Shown here: piece after piece, positions 29,985-39,156 of the stretch
Numbering within the stretch: the first letter of the stretch is position 1
Layout of the letters: every line of letters begins with the position of its first letter
DNA from: Nocardia sp. BMG51109
Lineage (GTDB): Bacteria; Actinomycetota; Actinomycetes; Mycobacteriales; Mycobacteriaceae
Direction: 5' to 3'
DNA: 64,000 nucleotides
Assembly (NCBI RefSeq): GCF_000526215.1
Contig: NZ_JAFQ01000004.1
Coordinates: forward strand, 372,001 to 436,000
Notes under the pieces: model-generated
What the model was told of the DNA's origin: nothing
What the model saw: the letters and a program-made list of their open reading frames with translations, nothing else
Databases searched by the model: none
Program-made: the position numbers and the translations under genes

Positions 29985-31448
29985 TCACAGTTCGATCAGT
30001 CCGGTACCCGGTTCCCGCGGCTCCCGCGGTGTCAGCTCCTCGGCCGGATAGCCGACCGCGATGCCGCCCAGCGGCTTCCAGTCGGCCTCCAGGCCCAGTA
30101 CCTCCCGGGTGATGTCCGGGGCGAAGAGGGTGGACCCGATCCAGCAGCTGCCGACCCCCTCGGTGGCCAGCGCCACCAGCAGGCCCTGCACGGCCGCGCC
30201 GACCGCCACGGTGAACATCGTGGACTCGGCCGCGCGGCGGCGCTCGTCCGGATAGTCGTGCGCGCCGTCCGGAACGCAGAACGGGATGATCACCTCGGGG
30301 GCGTCGAACAGGATGCGGCCCCGGGCCACCCGGCGCTCGACTCGCTCCGGCGGCAGCCCGTCGGCGGTCAGGTCGGCGCGCCATTTGTCGGCCATCGCCG
30401 TCAGCAGCCGCTCGCGCAGGCCGTCGCGGCGCAGCCAGACGAATCGCACGGGCCGGGTGTGATGCGGGGCGGGCGCCGTCAGCGCCACCGAGACCGCGGA
30501 CCGGATGAGGCCGGGATCGACCGGGGTGTCGGCGAATTCGCGCACCGAACGCCGCAGCAGCAGCGCTTCGCCGCGACCGCGTTCGACGGCCTCGGCCGTG
30601 CCCAGCCAGAACAGGTCCTCCTCGCCGCGGCGCAGCAGGGCCGCCGCGGTGGAGCCGTCGTCGTCGGAGGACCAGCCGCGCACCACCGCGACCGGGACGC
30701 CACCCAGCTTCCCCTTCACCAGATCGGCCGCGGCGGCCAGCTCGTCCGCGACGGCGACCTGCGTGACCTGGAGTTCGTTGCCCTGCCCGTCGACCGCGCC
30801 GGCGTAGTCGTGCACCACGCGCAGGCCGGCGGCGCCGATCGCGGCGTCGGTCTGTCCGTTCCGCCAGGCCCGGCCCATGGTGTCGGTGATGATCACCGCC
30901 ACGTCCACGCCCAGCCGATCGGCCAGCGCCGCGCGGACCGCCTTGGCGCTGCCGTCGGGATCGGTGGGCAGCAGCACCAGCTCGCCCTGGTCGACGTTGG
31001 AGCCGTCGATGCCGGAGGCGGCCTGCACGATGCCGATCCGGTTCTCGGTGATCAGCGTGCGGCCCTTCTGCGCAAGCACGCGCACCGCCTCGGAACGAAC
31101 CAGCTTGCGCCGCAGCGCGTCTCGCTCCTCCGGATCGCCCGGAGCGGCGACGATCCGGCCCTCCGCCTTGGCGACGATCTTGCTGGTGATCACCAGCACG
31201 TCGCCGTCGGCCAGCCAGGGCGCCCGGGCCGCGATGTGCTCGGCGACGTCGTCGCCGGGACGGAACTCCGGCAGCCCCGGCACCGGCAGGATACGCAGCT
31301 CGCCGCCGGGCGCGTGATCGCCGAGCGGCCGATGCTCGACCGTGCCCATCGGTTCGCTCACGGCGTTCATCGGTTCACTCGCAGGCTCCCTCACGGCGTT
31401 CATCGGATCACTCGCAGGCTCCCTCACGGCGTCCATCGGTTCGGTCAC
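29985..31448 (-). CDS. fbiB: coenzyme F420 gamma-glutamyl ligase / dehydro-F420-0 reductase FbiB
   Basis: The product is 487 residues from the GTG at 31448, which overlaps the fbiA stop as GTGA. An N-terminal segment of 11-residue repeats ([11 protein letters not shown] type) precedes the ligase domain at about residues 45-280, with [25 protein letters not shown] and [13 protein letters not shown]-terminal FMN nitroreductase-like domain follows ([13 protein letters not shown] to [10 protein letters not shown]). FbiB adds glutamates to F420-0, and its C-terminal domain reduces the dehydro precursor made by FbiA. The order fbiA-fbiB fits mycobacteria. The N-terminal repeats look unlike the rest. 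Confidence 0.95.
   Translation of the reverse strand: MTEPMDAVREPASDPMNAVREPASEPMNAVSEPMGTVEHRPLGDHAPGGELRILPVPGLPEFRPGDDVAEHIAARAPWLADGDVLVITSKIVAKAEGRIVAAPGDPEERDALRRKLVRSEAVRVLAQKGRTLITENRIGIVQAASGIDGSNVDQGELVLLPTDPDGSAKAVRAALADRLGVDVAVIITDTMGRAWRNGQTDAAIGAAGLRVVHDYAGAVDGQGNELQVTQVAVADELAAAADLVKGKLGGVPVAVVRGWSSDDDGSTAAALLRRGEEDLFWLGTAEAVERGRGEALLLRRSVREFADTPVDPGLIRSAVSVALTAPAPHHTRPVRFVWLRRDGLRERLLTAMADKWRADLTADGLPPERVERRVARGRILFDAPEVIIPFCVPDGAHDYPDERRRAAESTMFTVAVGAAVQGLLVALATEGVGSCWIGSTLFAPDITREVLGLEADWKPLGGIAVGYPAEELTPREPREPGTGLIEL
31361..31426 (-). repeat. 33-bp tandem repeat in the fbiB 5' coding end
   Basis: Units 31361-31393 and 31394-31426 differ at one base, and partial units flank them on both sides. 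They encode 11-residue repeats at the FbiB N-terminus, so copy number changes stay in frame. Confidence 0.85.
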
Positions 31449-32443
31449 GGCTTCACTCCTGCGACATCGAGTGCCTCGCGCACCATCTCGGCGGTGGTGG
31501 CCGGATCGGTCATCAGCAGCGGCACGCTGCGCACCTCGACGCCCGGAACGTCGGCGGTGTCGGTGGAGTGCACCAGCCAGCCGTCGAGAATGCCGGTGCC
31601 GGAGCGGGCGCCGTAGTGCCGGCCGACCGCCTCCGCCGAGGTCTGCACCCCGATCACCGACAGGCACTCGTCGGCCATGCCGCGCAACGGCTTACCGTCG
31701 ATCACCGGCGACAGCCCCACCACGCGCGCGCGGGTGGTGCGCAGCGCACCGCGAATACCGGGCACCGAGAGGATGGCGCCGATGCTCACCACCGGGTTGG
31801 AGGGAGCCAAGAGCACAACGTCAGCGGCCTCTATGATTTGCGTCACATTAGGGGCCGGTTTGGCCTGATCCGCCCCGATTGTGACGAATCCATGGGTCTC
31901 GACGCTCGCCCGGTAGCGTACCCACCACTCCTGGAAATGAATCGCGCGACGTTCGCCGGGCCTGTCGGGATCACTGATGACGACATGTGTTTCACATCTG
32001 TCGTCGGTTGCCGGAAGTAGTTTCACGCGCGGCTGCCACCGGTTGCACAACGCCTCGGTAACCGCCGAGAGCGGGTACCCGGCACGCAACATTTCGCTGC
32101 GCACCAGATGCGTGGCGATATCCCGATCGCCGAGCCCGAACCAGTCCGGCACGGCATGGTATTTCGCCAGCTCCTCCTTGGCGTGCCAGGTTTCCCCCAG
32201 CCGGCCCCAGCCGCGTTCGGTGTCGATGCCGCCACCCAGCGTGTACATGCAGGTGTCCAGGTCGGGGCAGACGCGTAGGCCGTGCATCCAGACGTCGTCG
32301 CCGACGTTGACGATGGCCGAAACGTCGGCCTCGGGCAGCAGTTCGCGCACGCCCAGCAGGAAGCGCGCGCCGCCGACTCCGCCGACCAGCACGGCGATCC
32401 GCGGGCCGGTTCCGGGCGCGATGTCCGCTCGTTCTCCAGTCAC
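31445..32443 (-). CDS. fbiA: 2-phospho-L-lactate/phosphoenolpyruvyl transferase FbiA
   Basis: The product is 332 residues from the GTG at 32443. The frame stays open upstream, but that part is unlike FbiA. It transfers the activated phosphoenolpyruvate (or phospholactate) group to the deazaflavin Fo to give (dehydro-)F420-0. It has [14 protein letters not shown] at the N-terminus, [20 protein letters not shown] and the [12 protein letters not shown] motif. It is the first gene of the fbiA-fbiB operon and is divergent from whiB2, with 344 bp between them. Confidence 0.95.
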   Translation of the reverse strand: MTGERADIAPGTGPRIAVLVGGVGGARFLLGVRELLPEADVSAIVNVGDDVWMHGLRVCPDLDTCMYTLGGGIDTERGWGRLGETWHAKEELAKYHAVPDWFGLGDRDIATHLVRSEMLRAGYPLSAVTEALCNRWQPRVKLLPATDDRCETHVVISDPDRPGERRAIHFQEWWVRYRASVETHGFVTIGADQAKPAPNVTQIIEAADVVLLAPSNPVVSIGAILSVPGIRGALRTTRARVVGLSPVIDGKPLRGMADECLSVIGVQTSAEAVGRHYGARSGTGILDGWLVHSTDTADVPGVEVRSVPLLMTDPATTAEMVREALDVAGVKP

Positions 32444-32787
32444 ATCCGCACAGCCTATGCGGTGCCGCGTGGGCCACGTTCCGGAGTGTATTTGCCGGTC
32501 ATTTGCTACTCGGGGGTTACCGAACCGCGCCGAAGACGGCGGCGGATAGTAACGGAATTGTGTCGGTAGCTTGACCATCGCCGCGTCCGGCGTGTCTAAT
32601 CACAGACATGTCATTCGAGGTCGGCGCGAGAGTGCAAGCCGCCGATCACTTTTCGAACGCCTGTTCGTATCGGAATGACGCGCTCGGGGATGTCCGCGGG
32701 ACAACGTCGCGGTGTAGGGCCGTCGGTGGGCAGATCGGTTCCGACGGATATTCATTCTGCGCTAACACACAGTGAGGAGGCGGAGCG
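32444..32787. other. divergent promoter region fbiA / whiB2
   Basis: These 344 bases hold no gene. TGTCT (32593-32597) and AGACA (32604-32608) form a short inverted repeat, GTGTCTAATCACAGACATG, about 180 bases before whiB2, which may be a regulator site for the whiB2 promoter. A/T-rich patches near 32540-32600 and 32740-32770 are the likely promoter positions. Nothing else is recognised. Confidence 0.4.
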
Positions 32788-33264
32788 ATGGCCGAGAACG
32801 TGGCCCCGTCGGGCAATCCGGGCGGTGTATCGCAAACCGATTCCACAGCAGGCGCAGCACCTGGCGCCTGCACTGACGGCCGCAACGACGAACGACGAGA
32901 GGGGGGAGCCACAGTGACTACTGGGGAGGAGTCGGGCAGTCCGACGCAGCCGGGAGGCCAGTGGGCACGGGCGCAGCAACCGCCGCCCGAAACGCCGACA
33001 CTGAGCCTCATCGTCAACGACTTCGACGCGATGTTCGACAGCATCGAGGAGCAGTGGCAGGAGCGCGCCCTGTGCGCCCAGACGGATCCGGAGGCGTTCT
33101 TCCCGGAGAAGGGCGGCTCGACCCGCGAGGCGAAGCGGATCTGCATGGGCTGCGAGGTCCGCGACGAGTGCCTGGAATACGCCCTCGCGCACGATGAGCG
33201 CTTCGGCATCTGGGGCGGTCTGTCGGAGCGGGAGCGCCGGCGGCTCAAGCGCGGCATCAGCTGA
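32788..33264 (+). CDS. whiB2: WhiB-family iron-sulphur regulator (WhiB2/WhmD-like)
   Basis: The product is 158 residues from the ATG at 32788 (after GAGGAGGCGGAG), or about 116 from a GTG at 32914 that also has a strong AGGGGGGAG. The conserved part is C-terminal: ALCAQTDPEAFF, then CMGCEVRDEC, giving the four Cys ligands of a 4Fe-4S cluster, followed by the GIWGGL turn and the basic RERRRLKRG end that binds DNA. WhiB2 is essential for septum formation in mycobacteria. The neighbourhood (metallopeptidase-like gene, DUF3499, manB) matches the mycobacterial whiB2 locus. Two good start sites may give two forms. Confidence 0.92.
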   Translation: MAENVAPSGNPGGVSQTDSTAGAAPGACTDGRNDERREGGATVTTGEESGSPTQPGGQWARAQQPPPETPTLSLIVNDFDAMFDSIEEQWQERALCAQTDPEAFFPEKGGSTREAKRICMGCEVRDECLEYALAHDERFGIWGGLSERERRRLKRGIS

Positions 33265-33288
33265 CCGGCCGCCCGTCGCGGCGGCCGG
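33265..33288. terminator. terminator after whiB2
   Basis: CCGGCCGCC (33265-33273) pairs exactly with GGCGGCCGG (33280-33288) around six bases. It immediately follows the whiB2 stop and faces the end of the convergent next gene. Confidence 0.65.
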
Positions 33289-33324
33289 GTCGCCGGCACG
33301 GTCGTTCCGCCCGATCGATCACGG

Positions 33325-33798
33325 TTATTCCGCCGGATCGATGACGTCCGGGTCGACCCCCAGATAGGTGGCGATCTGCTGCACCAGGACCTCGCGTAGG
33401 AGGTCCACCAGATCGTCCGGGTCGCCCGCGCGCAACTCCAGCGGCTTGCGGAACAGCACGACCCTGGCCCTGGTCGCCGCGCCGTGCCGGTCGACCCCGG
33501 CCGGGACGAGGCGCGACAGCGGCACCGGGCCGTCGGCGACCACCTCGTCCGGCCAGGTCACCGAATCCGGGTGCAGCGGGCGGATTTTCGGCACATCGTC
33601 GACGGCGATGTCCAGCTTGGTGAGCCGATCGTGCCAGCGGCCGTCCAGCGGGGCGAACGCCTCCAGCACCAGCCGGTCGAACTGCTGCCCCCGGGTGCGC
33701 CAGGCGGGCACGGTGGGCGGCAGCACGGGCCCGCGAACACCGCGCCCGCGGCGTATCACCGACCGCGCGGTGGGCGAACGCTTGCGTGAACGGGTCAT
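33325..33798 (-). CDS. metallopeptidase-family-like protein lacking HExxH (Rv3259-type)
   Basis: The product is 157 residues. The length, the FDRLVLEAFAPLD start of the core, the VVLFRKPLELRA strand and the helix LVDLLREVLVQQIATYLGVDP resemble the minimal zincin (PF06262) family. In that family the helix carries HExxH and then a third His or Asp. Here the site reads QQIATYLG, so no zinc ligands remain. It is likely a non-peptidase descendant with a structural or regulatory role. The gene faces whiB2 and is divergent from DUF3499, as in mycobacteria. The N-terminus is basic (TRSRKRSPTARSVIRRG). Confidence 0.75.
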   Translation of the reverse strand: MTRSRKRSPTARSVIRRGRGVRGPVLPPTVPAWRTRGQQFDRLVLEAFAPLDGRWHDRLTKLDIAVDDVPKIRPLHPDSVTWPDEVVADGPVPLSRLVPAGVDRHGAATRARVVLFRKPLELRAGDPDDLVDLLREVLVQQIATYLGVDPDVIDPAE

Positions 33799-33891
33799 GT
33801 GTCGAATCTAGTACCCCGTGAGTTCGGGAGGTTCGAGCGTGTCTCGCCACGCCGGGGCCGGTGGCGAGTTACGCTCCTTGGCGTGATTCCC

Positions 33892-34284
33892 ATGCGTCGC
33901 TGCTGCCGCCCAGGCTGCAAGAACCCGGCCGTCGCGACGCTCACCTACGTGTACTCGGATTCGACGGCCGTCGTCGGCCCGCTGGCCACCGTCGCCGAGC
34001 CGCACTCCTGGGATCTCTGCGACACCCACGGTTCCCGGATCACCGCGCCCAAGGGCTGGGAGATGGTCCGGCACGAGGGCGGCTTCTCCGCTCCCGACGA
34101 GGACGATCTGACCGCCCTCGCCGAGGCGGTTCGCGAGGCCGGAATGCGTCGGCGCGCACCCGAACCCGAACAGCGCGGATATCAGGACAGTCCCCCGGCC
34201 CCGCCCCGGCCCGCCCGCTCCGGTCGTCCCGGCCGCACCGGCCGCCGCGGACATCTGCGCGTCCTGCCGGATCCGCCGAACTGA
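33892..34284 (+). CDS. DUF3499 protein (Rv3258c-type)
   Basis: The product is 130 residues from the ATG at 33892, or 133 from a GTG at 33883. The N-terminus has MRRCCRPGCKNPAVATLTY and later WDLCDTHGSRITAPKGWEMVR, giving a CCxxxC and CxxH set that suggests a zinc site. The C-terminal third is Pro/Arg/Gly-rich and likely disordered. The function is unknown. It is conserved between whiB2 and the phosphomannomutase gene in mycolic-acid bacteria, which hints at a link to division or wall synthesis. Confidence 0.85.
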   Translation: MRRCCRPGCKNPAVATLTYVYSDSTAVVGPLATVAEPHSWDLCDTHGSRITAPKGWEMVRHEGGFSAPDEDDLTALAEAVREAGMRRRAPEPEQRGYQDSPPAPPRPARSGRPGRTGRRGHLRVLPDPPN

Positions 34285-34775
34285 CACTCGCGTAGCCGAC
34301 CACCGCCCGCCGAGCTCCTCACCTGCACTGCCGCCGTATCCAACCGCCGCCCTACCGCCGTCTTCGCCCGCCGCGCGGCTGCCGTACCCACCTGCGCGCA
34401 ACTGCCGTGCGCCCCACCGTTGTAGCTGCCGGATCCACCCACCGCGCAACGACCGTATTCGGCCGCCGCGCAACTGTATCGACCCGCCGTGTAGCTGCCC
34501 GTCTTCTCCTATCGCGGGGCTGCTGTATCCGCCCGCCGACCGGTTCATCTTGTTCCGCGGCCCGGATTACCTCGTTCGTTCGTGCTCCGAGCAAGACCGT
34601 TCACCCGGCGTCCGGCCGACCCCCTACGGCGCGGCAAATCGCCCACCTACGGCACGGCGGACCAGGTCGCCTACCGCTCGGCCGCCTGTTCGCTTACGGC
34701 GAAGTCGGGCCGTTCTCAGCACACCCGTAGGTGTACCGAATACGCTCGCCCGCCCCGGCCTATTAGGGTGTTCCC
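34285..34775. other. 491-bp gap with degenerate short repeats
   Basis: No gene is supported. From about 34310 to 34540 the sequence is a run of degenerate units around CCGCGCAACTGCCGTA/CCGCCG; read on the minus strand it gives imperfect Gly/Gln/Leu/Arg repeats. The codon bias of this frame is weak. The final 60 bases hold the phosphomannomutase promoter (TATTAGGGTG before the ATG at 34776). Confidence 0.55.
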
Positions 34776-36389
34776 ATGACAGTCGCCCGGTCTGCCGAGT
34801 CCGTGAACGCCGTTGTCAAGGCTTATGACGTGCGCGGGGTGGTCGGCGAGCAGATCGATGCGGACTTCGTGCGCGACGTCGGCGCCTCGTTCGCCCGGCT
34901 GATGCGCGGCGAGGGCGCGGAGCGGGTCGTGATCGGGCACGATATGCGCGCCTCCTCGCCGGGGCTGACCGGCGCCTTCGCCGAGGGCGTGCTGGCGCAG
35001 GGCCTGAACGTGGTGCAGATCGGCCTGGCCTCGACCGACGAGTTGTACTTCGCCTCCGGCCGGCTGGACTGCCCCGGCGCCATGTTCACCGCCAGCCACA
35101 ACCCGGCCCGCTACAACGGCATCAAGCTGTGCCGCGCCCGGGCGCTGCCGGTCGGCCAGGACACCGGCCTGGCCACCATCACCGAGGAACTGATCGGCGG
35201 CGTGCCGGAGTTCGACGGCCCGCGCGGCACCGCGACCGAACAGGATCTCCTCGACGACTACGCCGAATTCCTGCGCGGGCTGGTCGATCTCGGTGACATC
35301 CGGCCGCTGAAGGTCGCCGTCGACGCGGGCAACGGCATGGGCGGCCACACCGTGCCCGCCGTGCTCGGCCCGGTCGCCCAGCTGACCGTCGAGCCGCTGT
35401 ACTTCGAGCTGGACGGCACCTTCCCGAATCACGAGGCCAATCCGCTGGATCCGAAGAATCTGGTGGATCTGCAGCGGTTCGTCCGCGAGACCGGCGCCGA
35501 TATCGGGCTGGCCTTCGACGGCGACGCCGACCGCTGCTTCGTGGTGGACGAACGCGGCGAGCCGGTCTCGCCGTCGGCCGTCACCGCGCTGGTGGCCGAG
35601 CGGGAACTGGCCAAGGAGCCGGGCGCCACCATCATCCACAACCTGATCACCTCCCGGGCGGTGCCGGAGCTGGTGACCGAGCTGGGCGGCAACCCGGTGC
35701 GCACCCGCGTCGGACATTCCTTCATCAAGGCGCAAATGGCCGCCACGGGCGCCATTTTCGGCGGTGAGCACTCGGCGCACTACTACTTCCGCGACTTCTG
35801 GGGCGCCGATTCCGGGATGCTCGCGGCCTTGCACGTGCTGGCGGCGGTCGGCGGGAGCGTCAGGCCCGGAGGCGGCAGCTTGCGTAACCACGGAGGGCCC
35901 GCGGACGCCGACATCGAACACAGCGGGAGCGTCAGGCCCGGAGGCGGCAGCTTGCGTAACCACGGAGGGCCCGCGGACGCCGACATCGAACACAGCGGGA
36001 GCGTCAGGCCCGGAGGCGGCAGCCCGCGTCACCACGCAGGGCCCGCGGACGCCGCAAACGAGCACAGCGGAAGCGGGAAGGACGGGGCGGGGCGGGAATT
36101 GACGATGTCGGAGCTGGCGGCGGCGTATGCGAGCTACGCTGCCTCCGGGGAGATCAATTCCACGGTGACCGACGCGAAGGAGCGGACCATGGCGGTGGTC
36201 ACCGCGTTCGAGGGGCGGGCCGTCTCGATCGACCGGATGGACGGGGTCACCGTGCAGCTGCCCGACCACGCCTGGTTCAACCTGCGCGCCTCGAACACCG
36301 AACCGCTGTTGCGCCTGAACGTCGAGGCACGATCGCAGGAGGAAGTAGACGCACTCGTAACCGAGATCCTGAGCATCGTCCGCAACTGA
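34776..36389 (+). CDS. manB: phosphomannomutase with in-frame repeat insertion
   Basis: The product is 537 residues, against about 460 for usual homologues. It interconverts mannose-6-phosphate and mannose-1-phosphate for GDP-mannose. It has the phosphoserine loop TASHNPARYNGIK, the metal loop FDGDADRC, the sugar loop GGEHSAHYYF and the phosphate loop RASNTEPLLRLNVEA. Between the sugar-loop domain and the last domain (about residues 359-430) lie three 24-residue repeats rich in Gly, Arg, Pro and His. These come from tandem 72-bp DNA units and account for the extra length. All catalytic loops lie outside the insertion, so activity is probably kept. It is followed by TobH and manA. Confidence 0.95.
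   Translation: MTVARSAESVNAVVKAYDVRGVVGEQIDADFVRDVGASFARLMRGEGAERVVIGHDMRASSPGLTGAFAEGVLAQGLNVVQIGLASTDELYFASGRLDCPGAMFTASHNPARYNGIKLCRARALPVGQDTGLATITEELIGGVPEFDGPRGTATEQDLLDDYAEFLRGLVDLGDIRPLKVAVDAGNGMGGHTVPAVLGPVAQLTVEPLYFELDGTFPNHEANPLDPKNLVDLQRFVRETGADIGLAFDGDADRCFVVDERGEPVSPSAVTALVAERELAKEPGATIIHNLITSRAVPELVTELGGNPVRTRVGHSFIKAQMAATGAIFGGEHSAHYYFRDFWGADSGMLAALHVLAAVGGSVRPGGGSLRNHGGPADADIEHSGSVRPGGGSLRNHGGPADADIEHSGSVRPGGGSPRHHAGPADAANEHSGSGKDGAGRELTMSELAAAYASYAASGEINSTVTDAKERTMAVVTAFEGRAVSIDRMDGVTVQLPDHAWFNLRASNTEPLLRLNVEARSQEEVDALVTEILSIVRN
35851..36066 (+). repeat. three tandem 72-bp repeat elements inside the phosphomannomutase gene
   Basis: Units begin at 35851, 35923 and 35995. The first two are nearly identical and the third is diverged. 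Each contains GGCCCGGAGGCGGC, then TGCGTNACCACG and GGGCCCGCGGACGCCG. A related single copy lies at 43758-43828 in manC. The unit length is a multiple of three, so the frame is kept. Confidence 0.9.
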
Positions 36390-36492
36390 CTGGAATAGTG
36401 GAATCACAAGGCGCGAATTCGTTCGCAGTGACAGCTTCACCCGGGTGCACACCCGGCCTGGTGACCCGATTGAGGGGAGGTGGCAACGCCCG

Positions 36493-37701
36493 ATGATCGC
36501 GGGGACACCGGTACTCGACCTCGATGACGTCGCCTCGCTGGAGGCCGCCGACTCCGGGGGGACGTTGCGTTCGGCCGCCTCGGGCGGCGCCCAGGTGCGG
36601 GCCACCGCCGCAGCGGTCGACGAGGACGTGCTCGCCCATCTGCACGATCTGCGCCCGCGCAGCCTGGTGCTGGTATCCGGCACGGGCCGCGCCGAGCGCG
36701 CCGCGGCGCTGCTGGTGGCCGCGCTGAGCGATCGTGCCGGACTGCCGATCGTGCCCGCCACCGCCATCCCGCAGTGGGTGGGCCCGCTGGATGTGGTGCT
36801 GGTGGCCGGCGACGACGCGGGCAATCCACGCCTGATCGAGGCGGTGGAGCGCGCCCTCAAGCGCGGTGCCGAGGTCGTGGTGGCCGCCCCCGACGAGGGC
36901 CCGCTGCGGGCCGCGGCGGCCGGACGGGCGGCCATGCTGCCGCCGCGGGTGCGGGTGCTCGATCACAACCGGCTGCTGCGCTACCTCGCCATCGGCGCCG
37001 CGGTGCTGCGGGCCGTCGACCCGGCCCGGATCGGCCCGCTGGTCCCCGACCTGAACGTGCTCGCCGACGTGCTGGACGCCGAGGCGCTGCGCGACGGTCC
37101 GCAGAACGAGGTCTTCCACAATCCGGCCAAGACCCTCGCCGCCCGCATGCAGGAGCGGCGCATCGTGCTGACCGGCGACTCCCCCGCCGCGACCCAGGTG
37201 GCCGCGCACGCCGCGGAGGTGCTGCTGCCGGCCGCGGGCCGGATCGCCACCGCCACCGATCTGACCGATGTCGTGGCCGCCAACGCACGCATGATCGAGT
37301 CGGCGGGCGGGGCGGCGCCCGGATTCGACCCGCTGTTCCACGACGAGCAGCTCGACGGCCCGGCACCGGTGGAGCAGGTGCGGGTGTTCGTGGTGAGTTC
37401 CGACGCCGACCAGGTGGCGGCGCGGCGGCGGCTGGCGGTGTTCGGCGCGGGCGCCGGGCTGGTCGACGCCGATCTGGTGACCGTGGATACGGAGCTGATG
37501 AACACCGATACCGACGTACCCCGCGCGGTCGAGCCGGGGGCGGCGCCGGCCGACGCGGGCTCGCTGTTACGGCCGGGCGGCGCGGTGGAACAGCTTGCGG
37601 TACTGATACTCCGGCTCGAGATGGCGGCGGCCTACCTCCGCCTGCTCGACTGCCCGCCGGCCGACGACCGTGGCGGTCGGTACGACGGGGGACACTACTA
37701 G
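36493..37701 (+). CDS. TobH protein, SIS-domain phosphosugar isomerase-like (Rv3256c-type)
   Basis: The product is 402 residues from the ATG at 36493, about 11 bases after GGGGAGG. It resembles the bifunctional phosphoglucose/phosphomannose isomerase fold, with tandem SIS-type segments: SLVLVSGTGRAERAAALLVAAL, then PLDVVLVAGDDAGNP, and a C-terminal part VRVFVVSSDADQVAARRR. It is conserved between the phosphomannomutase and manA genes in mycobacteria. The catalytic activity is unproven. The stop TAG overlaps the GTG of manA by one base, so they are coupled. It may help supply or sense mannose-6-phosphate. Confidence 0.85.
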   Translation: MIAGTPVLDLDDVASLEAADSGGTLRSAASGGAQVRATAAAVDEDVLAHLHDLRPRSLVLVSGTGRAERAAALLVAALSDRAGLPIVPATAIPQWVGPLDVVLVAGDDAGNPRLIEAVERALKRGAEVVVAAPDEGPLRAAAAGRAAMLPPRVRVLDHNRLLRYLAIGAAVLRAVDPARIGPLVPDLNVLADVLDAEALRDGPQNEVFHNPAKTLAARMQERRIVLTGDSPAATQVAAHAAEVLLPAAGRIATATDLTDVVAANARMIESAGGAAPGFDPLFHDEQLDGPAPVEQVRVFVVSSDADQVAARRRLAVFGAGAGLVDADLVTVDTELMNTDTDVPRAVEPGAAPADAGSLLRPGGAVEQLAVLILRLEMAAAYLRLLDCPPADDRGGRYDGGHY

Positions 37702-38996
37702 TGCACGAACTCGTTGGTGCGTTGCGTTCCTACGCTTGGGGGTCGCGCACCGCACTAGCTCAGCTGTGCGGCCGACCGGTTCCCTCCGCGCATCCGGAGG
37801 CCGAACTGTGGTTCGGGGCGCACCCGGCCGATCCGGCGCAGGTGCGCGTCGACGGGCGCACCACCTCGCTGCTCGATCTGGTGACGGCCGATCCGCATCG
37901 TGAATTGGGTACCGTCGCACCCGTTTTCGACGGACGGCTGCCGTTCCTGCTGAAGATCCTGGCCGCCGAGGAACCGCTGTCGTTACAGGCGCATCCGAGC
38001 GCCGACCAGGCCCGCGTCGGCTTCCACCGGGAGAACGAGACCCGGGTGCCGCTGGATTCGCCGATGCGCAACTACCGCGACGACAGCCACAAGCCCGAAC
38101 TGGTGGTGGCGCTGGAGCGGTTCGAGGCGCTGGCCGGCTTCCGCACTCCCGTGCGCACCGTGTCGCTGCTGCACGCACTGGCCGTGCCGGAACTGGCCAC
38201 CTATGCCGAACTGCTTGCCGCGCAACCGGACTCCGACGGACTGCGGACGCTGTTCACCACCTGGATAACGCTGCCGCAGGCGATGCTGGCCGGCCTGCTG
38301 CCGAAGGTGCTCGACGGCTGTGTGCGGTACCTGTCGGACAAGACGACCGCCGACGGCAACGGCAGCTCCGCCGAGAAGGAATTCGCGGCCGAGGCACGCA
38401 CCACGCTGGAGCTGGCCGAGGCCTATCCGGGCGACGCCGGCGTGCTGGCCGCGCTGCTGCTCAACCGGATCACCCTGGAACCGGGCCAGGGCCTGTTCCT
38501 GGCGGCCGGTAATCTGCACGCCTACCTGCGCGGGGTCGGGGTGGAGATCATGGCCAACTCGGACAATGTGCTGCGCGGCGGGCTGACCCCCAAGCACGTC
38601 GACGTGCCGGAGCTGCTGCGGGTGCTGGACTTCGAACCGCTGGACGTGCCGATCGTGGAGCCCCAACCGGTCGACGTCGCCGACGCGACCGGTTCGGCCG
38701 GGACGGGATCGGCCTCGTACCGATACCTCACGCCCGCACCCGAATTCGAGCTGCGCCGCTTCGAGCTGGCGGCCGGGGCGGCGCCGATGCCGATGCCGCG
38801 CAGCGGTCCGGGCATCCTCTTGTGCACGGCGGGGACCGTGCGGCTGTGGCACGGCGGGGACGAGCTGCGGATCACCCCCGGCAGCGCGGCCTGGGTCTCG
38901 GCCGCCGACACCGATATTCGCGCGCAGGCCGTCGGCGGTGCGGCGCAGGTGTTCTGCGCCTGCGTCGGTAACGATCAAGCGCCCGCGCCGGTATGA
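37701..38996 (+). CDS. manA: mannose-6-phosphate isomerase, class I
   Basis: The product is 431 residues from the GTG at 37701, which shares a base with the TAG of the gene before it. It is a zinc enzyme converting fructose-6-phosphate and mannose-6-phosphate, the first step to GDP-mannose and mannosylated wall lipids. The cupin core shows PFLLKILAAEEPLSLQAHPS with the Gln/His zinc ligands, NYRDDSHKPE with Glu, and GNLHAYLRGVGVEIMANSDNVLRGG with His and the catalytic Arg. The C-terminal cupin half ends in a Cys-containing strand. It is the last gene of a manB-TobH-manA operon. Confidence 0.95.
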   Translation: MHELVGALRSYAWGSRTALAQLCGRPVPSAHPEAELWFGAHPADPAQVRVDGRTTSLLDLVTADPHRELGTVAPVFDGRLPFLLKILAAEEPLSLQAHPSADQARVGFHRENETRVPLDSPMRNYRDDSHKPELVVALERFEALAGFRTPVRTVSLLHALAVPELATYAELLAAQPDSDGLRTLFTTWITLPQAMLAGLLPKVLDGCVRYLSDKTTADGNGSSAEKEFAAEARTTLELAEAYPGDAGVLAALLLNRITLEPGQGLFLAAGNLHAYLRGVGVEIMANSDNVLRGGLTPKHVDVPELLRVLDFEPLDVPIVEPQPVDVADATGSAGTGSASYRYLTPAPEFELRRFELAAGAAPMPMPRSGPGILLCTAGTVRLWHGGDELRITPGSAAWVSAADTDIRAQAVGGAAQVFCACVGNDQAPAPV

Positions 38997-39156
38997 TCAG
39001 GCGCCCCTCGCCGGTGACGAGTGCGGATCGGCCGCCGCGATCGGCCACCGCCGCGCGGCCCGGGTATGTTGATCGGACGAAACGGGCACGGCACGTGACC
39101 GACCAGACGCCCCGCGTACGGGCGGGGCGGATCGACGAAAGGACCGAAGCGGCACC

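Noticed and set aside
31448..31667. Extending FbiB upstream to position 31667
   Set aside because: These codons overlap the fbiA coding end in another frame; the GTGA overlap start at 31448 is the natural one.
34352..34594. Repeat-rich minus-strand frame before the phosphomannomutase gene as a real Gly/Gln/Arg protein
   Set aside because: Poor codon bias, imperfect repeats and no start signal; better described as a degenerate repeat tract.
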